A stretch of 64,000 nucleotides of DNA from Procambarus clarkii (GCF_040958095.1 NC_091193.1:21164510-21228509), one strand, 5' to 3'. Counted from the stretch's first letter, positions 10,247 to 21,839 are shown. The notes: generated by a model not told the origin, from the sequence alone. Translations and numbers: made by a program.

Positions 10247-10704
10247 ACCCCTGGCACCGGAAGCCCCCACCTGAGCCACCCTGGCACTCACAACCTCGTG
10301 GGTGGCACTCTGGCACCCACAACCACCTGACCAACCAGCACTAACACCCACACAGCCTTAACTGTTATACCAACAATTCATCTGGCGCCAAAACAAAGCC
10401 ATTGGTCCCGTATCAACACAAGATTCATCTAACCTTCAAACTTACAGTCTCGATTCCATTTTTCAACAGGAAGAGACAAACCAGGGGGCTAGGAATAGGA
10501 GTGTGCTAGCCAACACGTCCATGGGCTAGATGAACGCTTAGTCTGCTATCCCCGGTCCAGAGGGGAGGCGAGGCACACACACACCTACACTCCGGGTAGC
10601 CAGAGCCGGCAAGGAAATAAAGTGTTGCACGTGAAGGAGGACTGACAGGCAATGACGCGATCAACAGCGACAGGAGGAGGTTGCAACACAGGTTTGGGGG
10701 AAGG

Positions 10705-10705
<1 letters not shown>

Positions 10706-10790
<85 letters not shown>
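10706..10790. repeat. (AC)n microsatellite
   Basis: About 42 uninterrupted AC units. Confidence 0.98.
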
Positions 10791-10794
<4 letters not shown>

Positions 10795-10950
10795 CGTGCA
10801 CTAACTGGAAGAGGTGGCTGGAGGGAGAGTGGCGGCTCTCACTTGCCCCACTGCTCAGCCAGCCACCCTCATCACCTAAACCTAACCAGTCACCATTAAA
10901 CGCCCGTCGATTCCTTCAATATAATTAACCCAAAATAGATTACTGAATTT

Positions 10951-11013
10951 ACGGGCTCAGCCATAGCCCGTGCTACATGGACATTTCATTCTGAGTAGCT
11001 AAATCTAAACACA
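10951..11013 (+). repeat. Family R short repeat
   Basis: ACGGGCTCAGCCATAGCCCG, then TGCTACATGGACATTTCATT and GAGTAGCTAAATC, with a degraded AAC tail. Closest to the copy at 39750. Confidence 0.75.
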
Positions 11014-11439
11014 ACAACAGAAGATTACTGAAATGTTAAGTATCAACGTTAAATGTGAATACAAGTGGAATACTGTAATATGTCAACACAACAGAAATTG
11101 TCCTGAGCAAATGAGAAGGTAACCCAGAAGCGAGGAGTGACGTCATGAACTACTAGAGAGCTCAAGTTCACCGCGCACGTATCCACTATTCCGAACATCT
11201 TGACCAAAACGATCACATATAATCCCCCACAAGCCGCCGGGTGATTTCCCCCGACGCCCACACCGTGGGAGGACCCGGCCACTCCACGCCCCGCCCCGCC
11301 CTAAACACGGACCTCGTACAAATCATGTTTACTCCGAACTCACTCACTCTCCCTTCTGGAAAATACCATGACGGAGAGCATGCGGTAAATGCCCGCGAGG
11401 TGCAGCATTAATTGTACCAACTGTGTAACTAGCGTCACT

Positions 11440-11540
11440 CGCTTGGCTAACTATGGGGTTCACTTCCTGAACCCATCACGTGCCTATGCAACCCTTTCCA
11501 TCGCCGCTCTAGGGATGGGTATGGGGTGCATGAAGTGAAT
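11440..11540 (+). repeat. Dispersed repeat containing the GATGGGTATGGGG motif
   Basis: Shares CCCATCACGTGCC and AGGGATGGGTATGGGGTGCA with the flanks and unit of the minisatellite at 21840-22330 and with a copy near 42500-42550. It holds a single unit, so it probably represents the pre-expansion state. Confidence 0.55.
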
Positions 11541-11785
11541 GAAGATGATATTGGCACAATGTTGTGGAGTGAGCCACCCTATTTAGTGAGAATGGCCATC
11601 CTAGGAAGCCACCCTCGTGACAACGGGTATAGGGACACACCCCGCGCCAATCATCATAAGCACTGCCTTCTTCCCATCACGGCTACATCCACACCATCAC
11701 GTTCAACAACATATTGTATAGAAACTTCACAGTCATAACAGCGGTCACTTCCAAAACCCACCACTCTGATCGTAGCAAGCAGACC

Positions 11786-12122
11786 ACAAGAGCAGACAAG
11801 CCAACACTGTCACGGGAGCCTGGCCACAAGGGCAGACAAGCCAGCACCGTCACGGGAGCCTGGCCACAAGGGCAGACAAGCCAGCACCGTCACGGGAGCC
11901 TGGCCACAAGGGCAGACAAGCCAGCACCGTCACGGGAGCCTGGCCACAAGGGCAGACAAGCCAGCACCGTCACGGGAGCCTGGCCACAAGAGCAGACAAG
12001 CCAACACCGTCACGGGAGCCTGGCCACAAGGGCAGACAAGCCAGCACCGTCACGGGAGCCTGGCCACAAGGGCAGACAAGCCAGCACCGTCACGAGAGCC
12101 TGGCCACAAGAGCAGACAACCC
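11786..12122. repeat. 40-bp minisatellite, about 8.5 copies
   Basis: Unit: CCTGGCCACAAGGGCAGACA, then AGCCAGCACCGTCACGGGAG. Copies differ by a few substitutions (AGAGCAG versus AGGGCAG, CCAACA versus CCAGCA). The 40-bp period is not a multiple of three, so the open frame across it cycles through all phases with a 40-residue repeat; this argues against coding selection. Confidence 0.95.
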
Positions 12123-12376
12123 AGCTACGTCACAGGAGCCACATATACTCCATCACCAGCCCTCTGCTGGCGGTGGAGGTAATTCCTTTTCACACCCTAC
12201 AACCTTACAGCCACTTTAGATGAATGATATATTTCCTCCTTTACTTGAGCGGCTGGGCGGGGCCACACGGGGACACCTAGCAACAGTGCCACCCACCTGC
12301 CACGCATTTCACAGTGCCAAGTATACTGGCAAATAATGGCGCCTTGCCGGGGTGAGGGAGCACAACAGCTCTCGTA

Positions 12377-12455
12377 ATCAAGTTCAAGTATGTTTATTAA
12401 GACAAGGGAAAAAATACATCTCAAAGGAATAGAGTAGCTAAGGCTATTTCTACCA
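12377..12455 (-). repeat. Dispersed repeat with AATAAAC motif (family S), minus
   Basis: On the minus strand: GTAGAAATAGCCTTAGCTAC, then a GAGATGTATTTTTTCCC block, then AATAAACATACTTGAACTTG. Copies at 15390, 44050 (minus) and 50049 share the order. The end contains an AATAAA polyadenylation-like signal. Confidence 0.7.
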
Positions 12456-12784
12456 GGTGATGATTACAAGAGAAGGGAGGTAAACATTTACTTAAGTTTT
12501 GAAAATGCAAGATCCTCCCTTACATTTTCGCAATATATTCGTTCACCAACTTCATTGGTCAATATTACGTTTCCGAGAAGAACCAAAATTTCGAGGGGTA
12601 TATTACAAAGACTATATATAGGTTAAGTCAGGTATAATTAGTAAGTCAAACAGTTCAACACACCTACAGACGTCTGGCAACACCGCTCACACACATCCCC
12701 GTTTTCTATGCGTTGATGGCTTGGGTTCGCGCGTTTTTAGCACCTCTATTTTGTACGTTGTGGCAACACAAGAGGACGGACTGG

Positions 12785-12849
12785 CACGTGGCCACTAACT
12801 TAAGGCTGCATCACGTGTACGTGTTCCACACGCACGTGTCATTCACGTG
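12785..12849. promoter_or_regulatory. Cluster of four CACGTG boxes
   Basis: CACGTG occurs at 12785, 12812, 12833 and 12844, with a further ACGTG at 12819. The sites are spaced 27, 21 and 11 bases apart and do not lie in a tandem repeat. CACGTG is the core bound by bHLH factors such as CLOCK/CYCLE and MYC/MAX, and RCGTG is the HIF core. Regulatory function is inferred from density only; no gene start is established nearby. Confidence 0.4.
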
Positions 12850-13013
12850 TTTACGGAACGCGGCCGCCACAGTCAAGTTACCCCAGCGCCAGATGGGTAA
12901 TATTACTCAATGGTCCGCTCGCGTATTTCTGAACTTACCTATTTTGCATTTATTAAATCATAAAACAGTATAGCGCAACTACAATAACAAGCCGCCGGTT
13001 TCCTGTCCGCGTT

Positions 13014-13060
13014 GAGGCCACTAGAGAAATGGTGGCCCTCGGGTAAATTCAGGCAAATGT
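13014..13060 (+). mobile_element. LINE family 3, isolated 3'-terminal fragment
   Basis: GAGGCCACTAG, then TGGTGGCCCTCGGGTAAATT and CAGGCAA, match the extreme 3' end seen at 62540-62583. Confidence 0.6.
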
Positions 13061-13234
13061 CCCCCCAGCTTGTTGGCCTAATATCTCTTCAAAGTGCTAT
13101 AGTCATACTGGCTTAACCCTCACGTAATTACTCTCCCTTACATTCATGAGTCAAGTATTCAACGAGGCCCAGAGCATGATTGGCGATCATTCTAAGAAGA
13201 ATGATAAAGTTGGTCCACCCAAAAAACTAAGATT

Positions 13235-13410
13235 TCTCGTTGTCGGGGGACAGGAAGCCTCTTATCCCACTAAGCCAACGCCAGACCTTCCGCAGGATGC
13301 AACCCACAACAGCTGCCTAACTCCTGAGTACCTATTTACTACTAAAATTGAAATAAATTTATCGGGGCATTGACACAAAGGGATGAGGTAGGTCAAGCTA
13401 TATATTACCG
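13235..13410 (-). mobile_element. SINE fragment (type T4) plus attached family S-like repeat
   Basis: GGACAGGAAGCCTCTTAT, GGATGCAACCCACAACAGCT and GAGTACCTATTTACTAC match the 3' and core part of the T4 SINEs at 53045 and 39030. From 13346 it changes to AAATTGAAATAAATTTATC ... GGGATGAGGTAGG, a minus-strand copy of the repeat at 18498. Confidence 0.6.
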
Positions 13411-14248
13411 AATTGGCTGCGTGCCGACTGGGCTACACATAAGTAAACAATAGTTTAGGGAGATATCTTCGTGCAATAGCCTATGTGTTTTAATGCATCA
13501 TGGTAAAACTACAAAAAACGATAACCAAAACATGAGCAACGATAGCGACACACCCGCCTTGGCGGCTCTTATCAGCCCGTGTGGGGGGGACGCCGCCCTT
13601 GCACCTCCACCGCCCCGGGCAACACATCGTACCGCAACAATGAGGAAACCCACACCAAACCCCGGGTTAAGGTCACATGTAAAGAGAAAGTGTTTCCGCT
13701 TGAGCCGAGTCATACTAGCATGTACGATACCCGGTGTTACGAAAGGAAACAAAGCAGCGATTCCCCTGACGATGATAATTATACCCAGGGTTGCGCGCCT
13801 GTAAACTTCTTGCGCCTGGCAGGAGAGGCAGATTTGAAAGGTGGCGCCACGCCCTCTGCCTGACCTTGTCTTCCAGATATAACAGTGACCTGCAAATTAC
13901 TACTTTTTTTAATGTATAACGTGACAACTGGCAAATGTGTCATCTAAACTGTCATTTAGTCATTTAAACAGCAGATGAAAGGCAAAGCTAGCAGACTCGA
14001 ACCTCGAGAAGAGAATTCTTGATTTTTTTTTATCTAAGTACGTTATAATTACAATACTTTTATTTCTGTTCATTATTATTTTGTTACCATCAGTCTTTAT
14101 GCACTTATTCATTACATTTATTTTATGGGAGTTAATGCTACAGTGTTGGAGGACACTATATGACACTATATATTATCACACATACAAACTTTTAAGAATA
14201 CCGACAACGATACACCTTTACCAAAGAAAACTTTATAAGCACTAAAAG
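13411..14248. other. Gene-free stretch
   Basis: AT-rich in its second half. No repeat family or domain recognised. The frame at 13493-13804 has no recognisable domain. Confidence 0.4.
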
Positions 14249-14545
14249 CTGAGGCCCACCGTCGTATGAGCTTGACACAGACCTGAGGCCCTCGTCGTCT
14301 GAGCTTGACACAGACCTGAGGCCCTCGTCGTATGAGCTTGACACAGACCTGAGGCCCTCGTCGTCTGAGCTCGACACAGACCTGAGGCCCTCGTCGTCTG
14401 ACCTAAACACAGACCTGAGGCCCTCGTCGTCTGACCTAAACACAGACCTGAGGCCCACGTCGTCTGAGCTCGACACAGACCTGAGGCCCACGTCGTCTGA
14501 GCTTGACACAGACCCGAGACCCACGTCCTCACCATCATCAGGTGT
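14249..14545. repeat. 33-bp minisatellite, about 8 to 9 copies
   Basis: Unit: GAGCTTGACACAGACCTGAG, then GCCCTCGTCGTCT. The copies form two subtypes (GAGCT-GACACAG and GACCTAAACACAG). Since 33 is a multiple of three, a minus-strand frame (14192-14614) gives an 11-residue acidic/Ser repeat (LRSVSSSDDEG). There is no start context or flanking domain, so coding is possible but unsupported. Confidence 0.93.
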
Positions 14546-15204
14546 CCGGTCAGGGTAGGACGGGACAAAGTCTGGAAGCCAGAATCGCCGGGAATTGAAT
14601 TGAGAGTTAAACAAACCTCCAGAAGATATTGGAAAGGTAGTCTTATTCCTCGATGCACTGTAAAGCAGCTCACTAAATGCCCCCCAAGAGTTATTTTAAA
14701 AGATTTCATTAATAACCTGTGATGTACCATTTGTGAGTCGGTGATCAACATTCATACCAGGGTGGAGAGCCTAGCAAGTCTCAGATAAAGGGCTCAGGGA
14801 CTGTGATGGAAGGTCACAAAATATGTCTCCCTAAACATAACCAAGGTCACCCCTCAGCACCTGGTCTTCCACCCACCACCACCCTTACTGGCGGTATCAA
14901 CGGGTGCCAGACAGACAGACAGACAGACACAGACCACAACACAGGTCATCAAGGAGCCAGCCAGCGCGCTTCGTACAACAACACTTCAACTCTCGTCAAC
15001 ACTGAAGGCTCAAGCTTTGGATGATTAACCTAAATGTGGTCTCGTATAACCAGTCCAAATATAGACGGACTCTCCATCCCCAAGGACGCGCATGTACACA
15101 TGCCATGTCTGTCTGTCTGTCTGTCAGCATATTACTCAAACACAATATTAAGGTGAACACGCATACACACGTGACGGTGAGTAACAAGACGGGGAAGATG
15201 AACC
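14546..15204. other. Gene-free stretch
   Basis: Contains a short (CAGA)n run near 14910-14930 and its complement type (CTGT)n near 15107-15123. Nothing else recognised. Confidence 0.4.
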
Positions 15205-15207
15205 GGC

Positions 15208-15310
15208 GAAATTGAAATAAGTTTATTGAGGTAAAATACACACAAAGGGATGAGGTAGCTCAAGCTATCCTCACCCGGTTCAGTACGAGCCGGCAATCTT
15301 CATGAAGATG
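15208..15310 (-). repeat. Family S-like dispersed repeat, minus
   Basis: AAATTGAAATAAGTTTATTG, then AGGTAAAATACACACAAAGG and GATGAGGTAGCTCAAGCTAT. On the minus strand it ends in CTCAATAAACTTATTTCAAT, matching the copy at 18498. Confidence 0.65.
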
Positions 15311-15389
15311 GGAAGATGAGGTGATCTTCACACCTGGCGAGCGTGCAGTATCCTGCCGATGGGGGCCGGTGACCTGCGCGTCAAGGAGG

Positions 15390-15460
15390 GTAGAAATAGC
15401 CTAAGCTACTCTATCCCTTCGAGGTGTATTTTATTGTCTCAGTAAACATACTTGAACCTG
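15390..15460 (+). repeat. Family S dispersed repeat
   Basis: GTAGAAATAGCCTAAGCTAC, then TCTATCCCTTCGAGGTGTAT and TGTCTCAGTAAACATACTTG. The AATAAA of sister copies is mutated to AGTAAA here. Confidence 0.7.
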
Positions 15461-15544
15461 TGCGAGGCAGTCTTCTAATACGCAACACAGAGGGGTGAAT
15501 GCTGCAGAAAAAGTGAGTTCAAGACTCTAACGCAAAGGGTCGCT

Positions 15545-15800
15545 ATCTTCTTGAGGTTATCTTGAGATGATTTCGGGGCTTAGTGTCCCCGCGGCCCGGT
15601 CCTCGACCAGGCCTCCACCACCAGGAAGCAGCCCGTGACAGCTGATTAACTCCCAGGTACCTATTTACTGCTAGGTAACAGAGGCATCAAGGGTGAAAGA
15701 AACTCTGCCCATTGTTTCTCGCCGGCGCCTGGGATCGATCCCGGGACGACAGGATCACCCACGCATCCAGTGTTCTGTCCGCTTAGCCACCGGCTCCCCA
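15545..15800 (-). mobile_element. tRNA-derived SINE (type T3 head, tail A), near full length
   Basis: On the minus strand: a tRNA-like head, GAGCCGGTGGCTAAGCGGAC (box A) and CCGGGATCGATCCCAGGCGC (box B). Then GGGCAGAGTTTCTTTCACCC, the core TTACCTAGCAGTAAATAGGT, and tail A, GGTCGAGGACCGGGCCGCGG ... CATCTCAAGATAACCTCAAG. Length is about 255 bases. Pol III-type boxes are recognisable; activity unknown. Confidence 0.85.
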
Positions 15801-15920
15801 TCTGTCGTAGTAACAGATCACAAATTTTAAGATCATGAGAAAGTGAACATAAGAACAAAACAAACAACATGAGTAAACGCAAGGAAGCTGCAAGGGTAAT
15901 ACTCTTAGGGGACAATGGAT

Positions 15921-16000
15921 GATTACCTTGAGGTTAACTCGAGATGGTTTCGGGGCGTAGCGTCCCCGCGGCCCGGTCCCTCGACCAGGCCTGTTCCCAT
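15921..16000 (-). mobile_element. SINE tail A fragment
   Basis: ACCTTGAGGTTAACTCGAGA, then GGTTTCGGGGCGTAGCGTCC and CCGCGGCCCGGTCCCTCGAC. Only tail A is present, about 120 bases from the full copy and in the same orientation. Confidence 0.75.
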
Positions 16001-16087
16001 GGATCCAGGGAAGCATCGGCACGATAGACGACAGTTGGAGGTAAAATGACAAGGGAAGAGCCTGAAGGGAAGATGTGCAGCCCACAC

Positions 16088-16150
16088 TGTCAGGTTAAGC
16101 AACACCGAGGCTGGCCAGAAACTGTATGGGTGACCGCGCGGGCAGGCGAG
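16088..16150 (+). pseudogene. 5S-rRNA-like remnant
   Basis: GTTAAGCAACACCGAGGC, then TGGCC, then TATGGGTGACCGCGCGGG follow the order and spacing of the 3' half of animal 5S rRNA, which includes the internal promoter: AGTTAAGCAAC, then a GG-rich element, then GGATGGGTGACCGCC. The 5' half is not recognisable. Likely a decayed 5S copy or a 5S-derived SINE; functional 5S is excluded. Confidence 0.5.
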
Positions 16151-16976
16151 GCTGATCCTGATCCGAGGCTGATCCTAGAGGTCCTTAATCAGGACCTCTA
16201 TTATCACTCATATGATTACTGTCTTGTAGTGGGTATGGCTTTTACTAGTATACTAAATATAGAGCAGCTATAACCAATGGTATATCCAATTCAAAACAGG
16301 CACAATGGTATACTAGTATAACAACCACCCCCCCCTAACGAAGTAAGCACAAAACACAAACCAGTTCATAAAATAAGGAAAATTTGTCATCCATGAACGA
16401 GACATTTTTGAAGCAGTTGGTCTAATATCATGATCTGTTGCCAGAATCAAAATCCACTCCACCCCTAAGCACAAACACTAGTAAATAGAGTGCGGGAGAG
16501 GTAGAGGTAGTGTGTGTGAGAGGTAGCGTGTAAATCTAGAACAGGAGGCAGCCTCAATTACCTTGCTTATTCTACCTGGGGTAACTATCACAAACGCTCA
16601 CATCATGCGGCAGGTAACAGTTTTTTGTATTGATTTCAACTGGACATCTTACAGTTGTCTCACCAAGTCACAGTTCCTTGTATATCATTGTGTTACTCCA
16701 GATACATGGGTGGGTGGGTGGAGAAAGGTAGGGGAAAGAGCAACCTTAAAAAGGCACAACAAAACCTCCAATTCATTAAGCATCAAGTTTTATTTATACT
16801 AACCATCCTGTGTGATGGGAATTTTTTAGCATCACCTAGTTAGCTTTTTTGACACACTGTACTCCACTTCATATAGTCTAGGGTAGCTGCACTAATGCAC
16901 ATGTACCTCATATCTTAATAAAAAAAAAATATAAACATACTAGGCCTACTGGCCCACTGCCACTCCCCCCCCCTCC
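16151..16976. other. Gene-free stretch
   Basis: Contains a short inverted repeat, AGAGGTCC at 16178-16185 against GGACCTCT at 16192-16199. Otherwise unique, moderately AT-rich sequence. Confidence 0.4.
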
Positions 16977-17000
16977 CTTAGGATCACCACCGCTGCTTAC

Positions 17001-17052
17001 CAGGTCATCCCCGAGCACTCCAACAGCGTCCTGGACACATCAAGCAGCTTCA
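17001..17052 (-). CDS. Possible small internal exon, unrecognised
   Basis: The minus strand has a pyrimidine-rich stretch ending in TATTTGCAG and GTAAG, then an open 52-base segment, then a strong donor (ACCTG|GTAAGC). With the acceptor at the second AG it would encode KLLDVSRTLLECSGMT. With the acceptor at the first AG every frame has a stop. The plus strand is also open here (QVIPEHSNSVLDTSSSFT) after CCCTCCCTTAG. The block is GC-rich within AT-rich DNA. No family recognised; weak. Confidence 0.2.
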
Positions 17053-17155
17053 CTTACCTGCAAATAGAAAATAATAATTATTACTGACATGTCTAAGGTG
17101 ATGGTGTGTGAGATAAAGGGTGAGCAATGTTTAGAGAGTATAATAAATAAAAGGG

Positions 17156-17303
17156 AAAGCGCCAAGCTATTATGACTTTATAGCACGATGAGGATTTGGG
17201 ACATAGGGGAAGGAATGGTGTACCAACCATTTGGACGGTCGGGGATTGAACGCCGACCTGCATGAAGCGAGACCGTCGCTCTACCGTCCAGTCAAAGTGG
17301 CTT
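17156..17303 (-). mobile_element. tRNA-derived SINE (type T5)
   Basis: On the minus strand: GACGGTAGAGCGACGGTCTC (box A region), CATGCAGGTCGGCGTTCAAT with CCCCGACCG (box B region), then a tail ending in TAATAGCTTGGCGC. Copies at 18030 and 49197 are also on the minus strand. Confidence 0.75.
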
Positions 17304-17411
17304 GACTTCAAGCAACGTCGCCAGCGGCACACAATACGGCAAGCTGGCAAACGTCATTTGTCACTTAAAACCCACATAAAGACTTTCAAGACTACTCACG
17401 TTATAACTATC

Positions 17412-17480
17412 TACGGGCTCACCATAGCCCGTGTTACTTGGAACTTTTTGTTCCAGGTAGCGAATCTTTAACAACAACAT
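17412..17480 (+). repeat. Family R short repeat
   Basis: ACGGGCTCACCATAGCCCGT, then GTTACTTGGAACTTTTTGTT and CAGGTAGCGAATC, with an AACAACAAC tail. Confidence 0.75.
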
Positions 17481-17489
17481 ACTCACGTT

Positions 17490-17940
17490 ATGTTAGACAA
17501 ATACTGAAATATGCAGCACCGGCCTGGAATCCGCCCTGTGTGAAGCACAAACCCAAAATAGAAAAAGCACATTGGTCTGAGCCAATATTAGTGCCAAAAC
17601 TATGAGGGTTAAACTACGAGGACATGTTAGGAGAATTAACTCTCACAACCTTACAGACGAGAAGACATAGGTGAGATATGATCACAGCATACAAGATACC
17701 GAGGGAACAGACAAGCTGGACCAAGACAGCTTCATTATACTGAGAGACAGCAGGACAAGATAATATAGGCGGAAGCTGCATACCCCAATGAGGAAGAAAT
17801 GTAAGGACATACTTGTACCCCGTATGGTGGTCAATTAATAGAATGCACTACAAAAGTCGTGGAAGCCACCTCCATAACTTAAAAGGACAAATTTGACAAA
17901 GAATTCGAACGCCAGGAAAGTTTAATTAAAACACACCAGG
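17490..17940 (+). pseudogene. Heavily decayed LINE remnant
   Basis: Recognisable pieces in different frames: ILKYAAPAWNPPC-like sequence near 17500, the decayed LTTLQTRRHR-type region near 17640, and an AACGCCAGGAAAGTTTAATT-type end. Many frameshifts and stops. Confidence 0.6.
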
Positions 17941-18029
17941 TAAACCAAGATAGTAGATAGTAATCACTTACTCGTAGTGACTTAGGTGAGCAGCCCCTGG
18001 CTTCCAGAAGGGAAGACAACTATCAGGAG

Positions 18030-18190
18030 AGAGCGCCAAGTCATTACGACTATATGACACTTGGAAGAGATTAGAATAAGGATTTGAGATGGGACGGGGG
18101 AAAGGAATGGTGCCCAACCACTTTGACAGTCGGGGATTGAACGCCGCCCTGCATGAAACGAGTCCGTCGCTCTACCGTTCAGCCCAAGTT
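18030..18190 (-). mobile_element. tRNA-derived SINE (type T5)
   Basis: Same family as 17156-17303, with GCGCCAAGTCATTACGACTA at one end and CAGTCGGGGATTGAACGCCG toward the tRNA-like head. Confidence 0.75.
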
Positions 18191-18497
18191 TGTTCCAGAG
18201 CCTCAGTGCACTCCGCCTTCATGACCTCTACCTTGACCTATCACTATCGAGGGTATTCCGATATCACCAACAGGGAGGCGAGGGTAACCGTCCAGGTCTT
18301 CATCACCCTAAAGTGTTCCCCTTCACTATATTCTTGAGTCTCTGGACATGTATCATTGAAGCCATTTCAACGTGTTCCCTCTACCAACCTTACTTGTGTA
18401 AAGGAGGAAATGTATATGTTTATCTCTCAGAATGTTTGGTAATATGTTTATTGCTTGTGATGTGTATCTATGTATGTATTAACACGATGTACTGAAC

Positions 18498-18590
18498 GGG
18501 GTGAGAATACCTTGAGCTACCTCATCCCTTTGTGTGTATTTTACCTCAATAAACTTATTTCAATTTCAATTCAATTTCAATTTCTACCAA
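18498..18590 (+). repeat. Family S-like dispersed repeat with AATAAAC and CAATTT tail
   Basis: GGGGTGAGAATACCTTGAGC, then TACCTCATCCCTTTGTGTGT and ACCTCAATAAACTTATTTCA, then repeated CAATTT. An AATAAA signal precedes a simple tail. Confidence 0.7.
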
Positions 18591-19628
18591 CCTTCACCAG
18601 TCCTTCATTTGTAAGTACCCTTCCTTCACCTCAATTTATATTATTAGTTTCAGTATTCACTTTTCCGCTTCTTTACCCCGTTGCCAATCATGCTTTATTC
18701 TCTTCCTCTTCGTGTCCACGCGCTCGCCAAGAACCTTTCCTCTCTCACTCCCTTCCTTATCATTCAAGCCCCCTCCTCCTCCTCCACTGCTCTTCGACCC
18801 CTTCCAGGCTCACTTATCCTGACCTGACAGACCAGCTCCCCAGCCACACCTGACCACTTCAACCCGTCCTCTCGCATATACATCGTACTACTTTGTACAG
18901 AATGACCCATTGACTTAAATATGCAACGTATTAATAACAAAGCCTCGTAATATTGATGTTCCCTATAAATGAGCCTCGATACGTTTCTGGTGAGGCATCC
19001 ACCTGCATTGTTTACTTATTGGCAAATGGCGAGAGCGTTCTGCTAACTTACCCGGATGCCGGATTCTCAGGGATTCCTGCGTCGATTTATTTCTGGCATA
19101 AACTGGACACGCAAGAGAGCAGTACCTTGCGGACATCACCGTCAGCGCCGGTCTCCACTACACTGCCATCCACTCTCCTCTAAAGTCATTACAAAATTCC
19201 AATGCCATGGCACACAGTTCATTATTAAAATGAGGCTTGAGCACCGGACTCTTACACTTGTGGTATTATCGAGGGGCCAGCCCGTATCCGGACCAGCTGA
19301 TGATCGAGAGGGGTTAAGACACACTCGTGCGCAAAGTGGAGGTGGCTGAGAGGACGTTATGTGGGCGGTGCCAGCGATATAGACCCCACCTCTCCCTCTC
19401 CGTCCCCTGTTAACCGTACATGGCACTAACCCGCCGCCTGGGAGGGCCAGGGAGAGGGGGAACCATAAACACATGGCTCTCTAAATCACAAGGGAAGAGT
19501 GAGGAAGGCTTCTGTTGCTACTGTGCTGATATTCGGTCAGTACTCGCGTAGCTGTTTTTGTGGGGGATGAGATGCGGCTCTTGGGTCCAGTCTTTCATCT
19601 CTTACTGGACAGATTGTCTATATGGCTG
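18591..19628. other. Gene-free stretch
   Basis: Unique-looking. Open frames on both strands near 19056-19474 overlap each other and show no recognisable domain. Confidence 0.35.

Positions 19629-19629
<1 letters not shown>

Positions 19630-19706
<77 letters not shown>
19630..19706. repeat. (GT)n microsatellite
   Basis: About 38 uninterrupted GT units. Confidence 0.98.
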
Positions 19707-19707
<1 letters not shown>

Positions 19708-19804
19708 ACCCCATACAAAGTCATGATCGTAACATAACTGTACTGAGGTTACTGATAAGATGCACATGACAGTTTTTTTCTAAACGAATGGATAATGGGA
19801 GACA

Positions 19805-20022
19805 ACGAGAAGATCAGTGGGAGCCATGTGCAGGATTCGAACCTATCTCTGGGTACTCCTTAGACAAACACCTTAGACCACTACACCACGAGACGGTAAA
19901 TGCAATGCAACCCGGAACTGCATTGCTTTTACAATGTCGTGGTGTAGTGGTTCAAGGCGTTAGTTTGGGAGTACCCACAGCATAGGTTCGAATCCTCCTC
20001 ATGCCTCCCACCGATTTTTGTC
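19805..20022. mobile_element. Inverted pair of a tRNA-derived SINE (type T6)
   Basis: The plus copy has GTCGTGGTGTAGTGGTTCAA (box A region) and GCATAGGTTCGAATCCTCCT (box B). The minus copy immediately upstream has matching CAGGATTCGAACCTATCTCT and GACCACTACACCACGAGAC. The arms are diverged, unlike the perfect palindrome at 6194. They meet near TGCAATGCA (19911). Confidence 0.75.
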
Positions 20023-20049
20023 ATTGATACAGTTATGCGCAAAATACCC

Positions 20050-20420
20050 AAGTAGCTTTACCATTTGACTAGTCCCAGATCCTAGAGGTATGAATTATAA
20101 AGAAAGACTAAAATAACTAAACCTATCCCCGCAATATAATAAACAAGGTAAACATGACCACTACATTAAAAATACCCAGAAGGATTGCCAATGTACACAA
20201 GGCCAAACTGAAAGGAGTTGCAAGTGCACACCAAGCAACCGAAAGAACCACAGAGATAGTGAACCAAATTAAATGTTAGAGAAGTACATAAATGGATGAA
20301 TTAGGAAGTGAAGTGGATATAGACGCCACACAGCTTCAGCTATCAGTTATAATTGCTGGGGAACCTGCACAAGACGTCGGCTCAAGTGCTGGACGAGTAC
20401 ACAAACAAGTAGAATGAATA
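20050..20420 (+). pseudogene. Heavily decayed LINE family 1 remnant
   Basis: Begins with TAGTCCCAGATCCTAGAGGT and ATGAATTATAAAGAAAGACT (from a LVPELRGMxYEERL-type sequence) and ends with TGTTGAGCGG. Coding is destroyed. Confidence 0.55.
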
Positions 20421-21798
<1,378 letters not shown>

Positions 21799-21839
21799 TC
21801 GTGTAAATAACGGGGCGGTTTGCAATAATCCTTGCACTC

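Noticed and set aside
16088-16150. Functional 5S rRNA gene
   Set aside because: The 5' half is unrecognisable and the 3' half has many mismatches.
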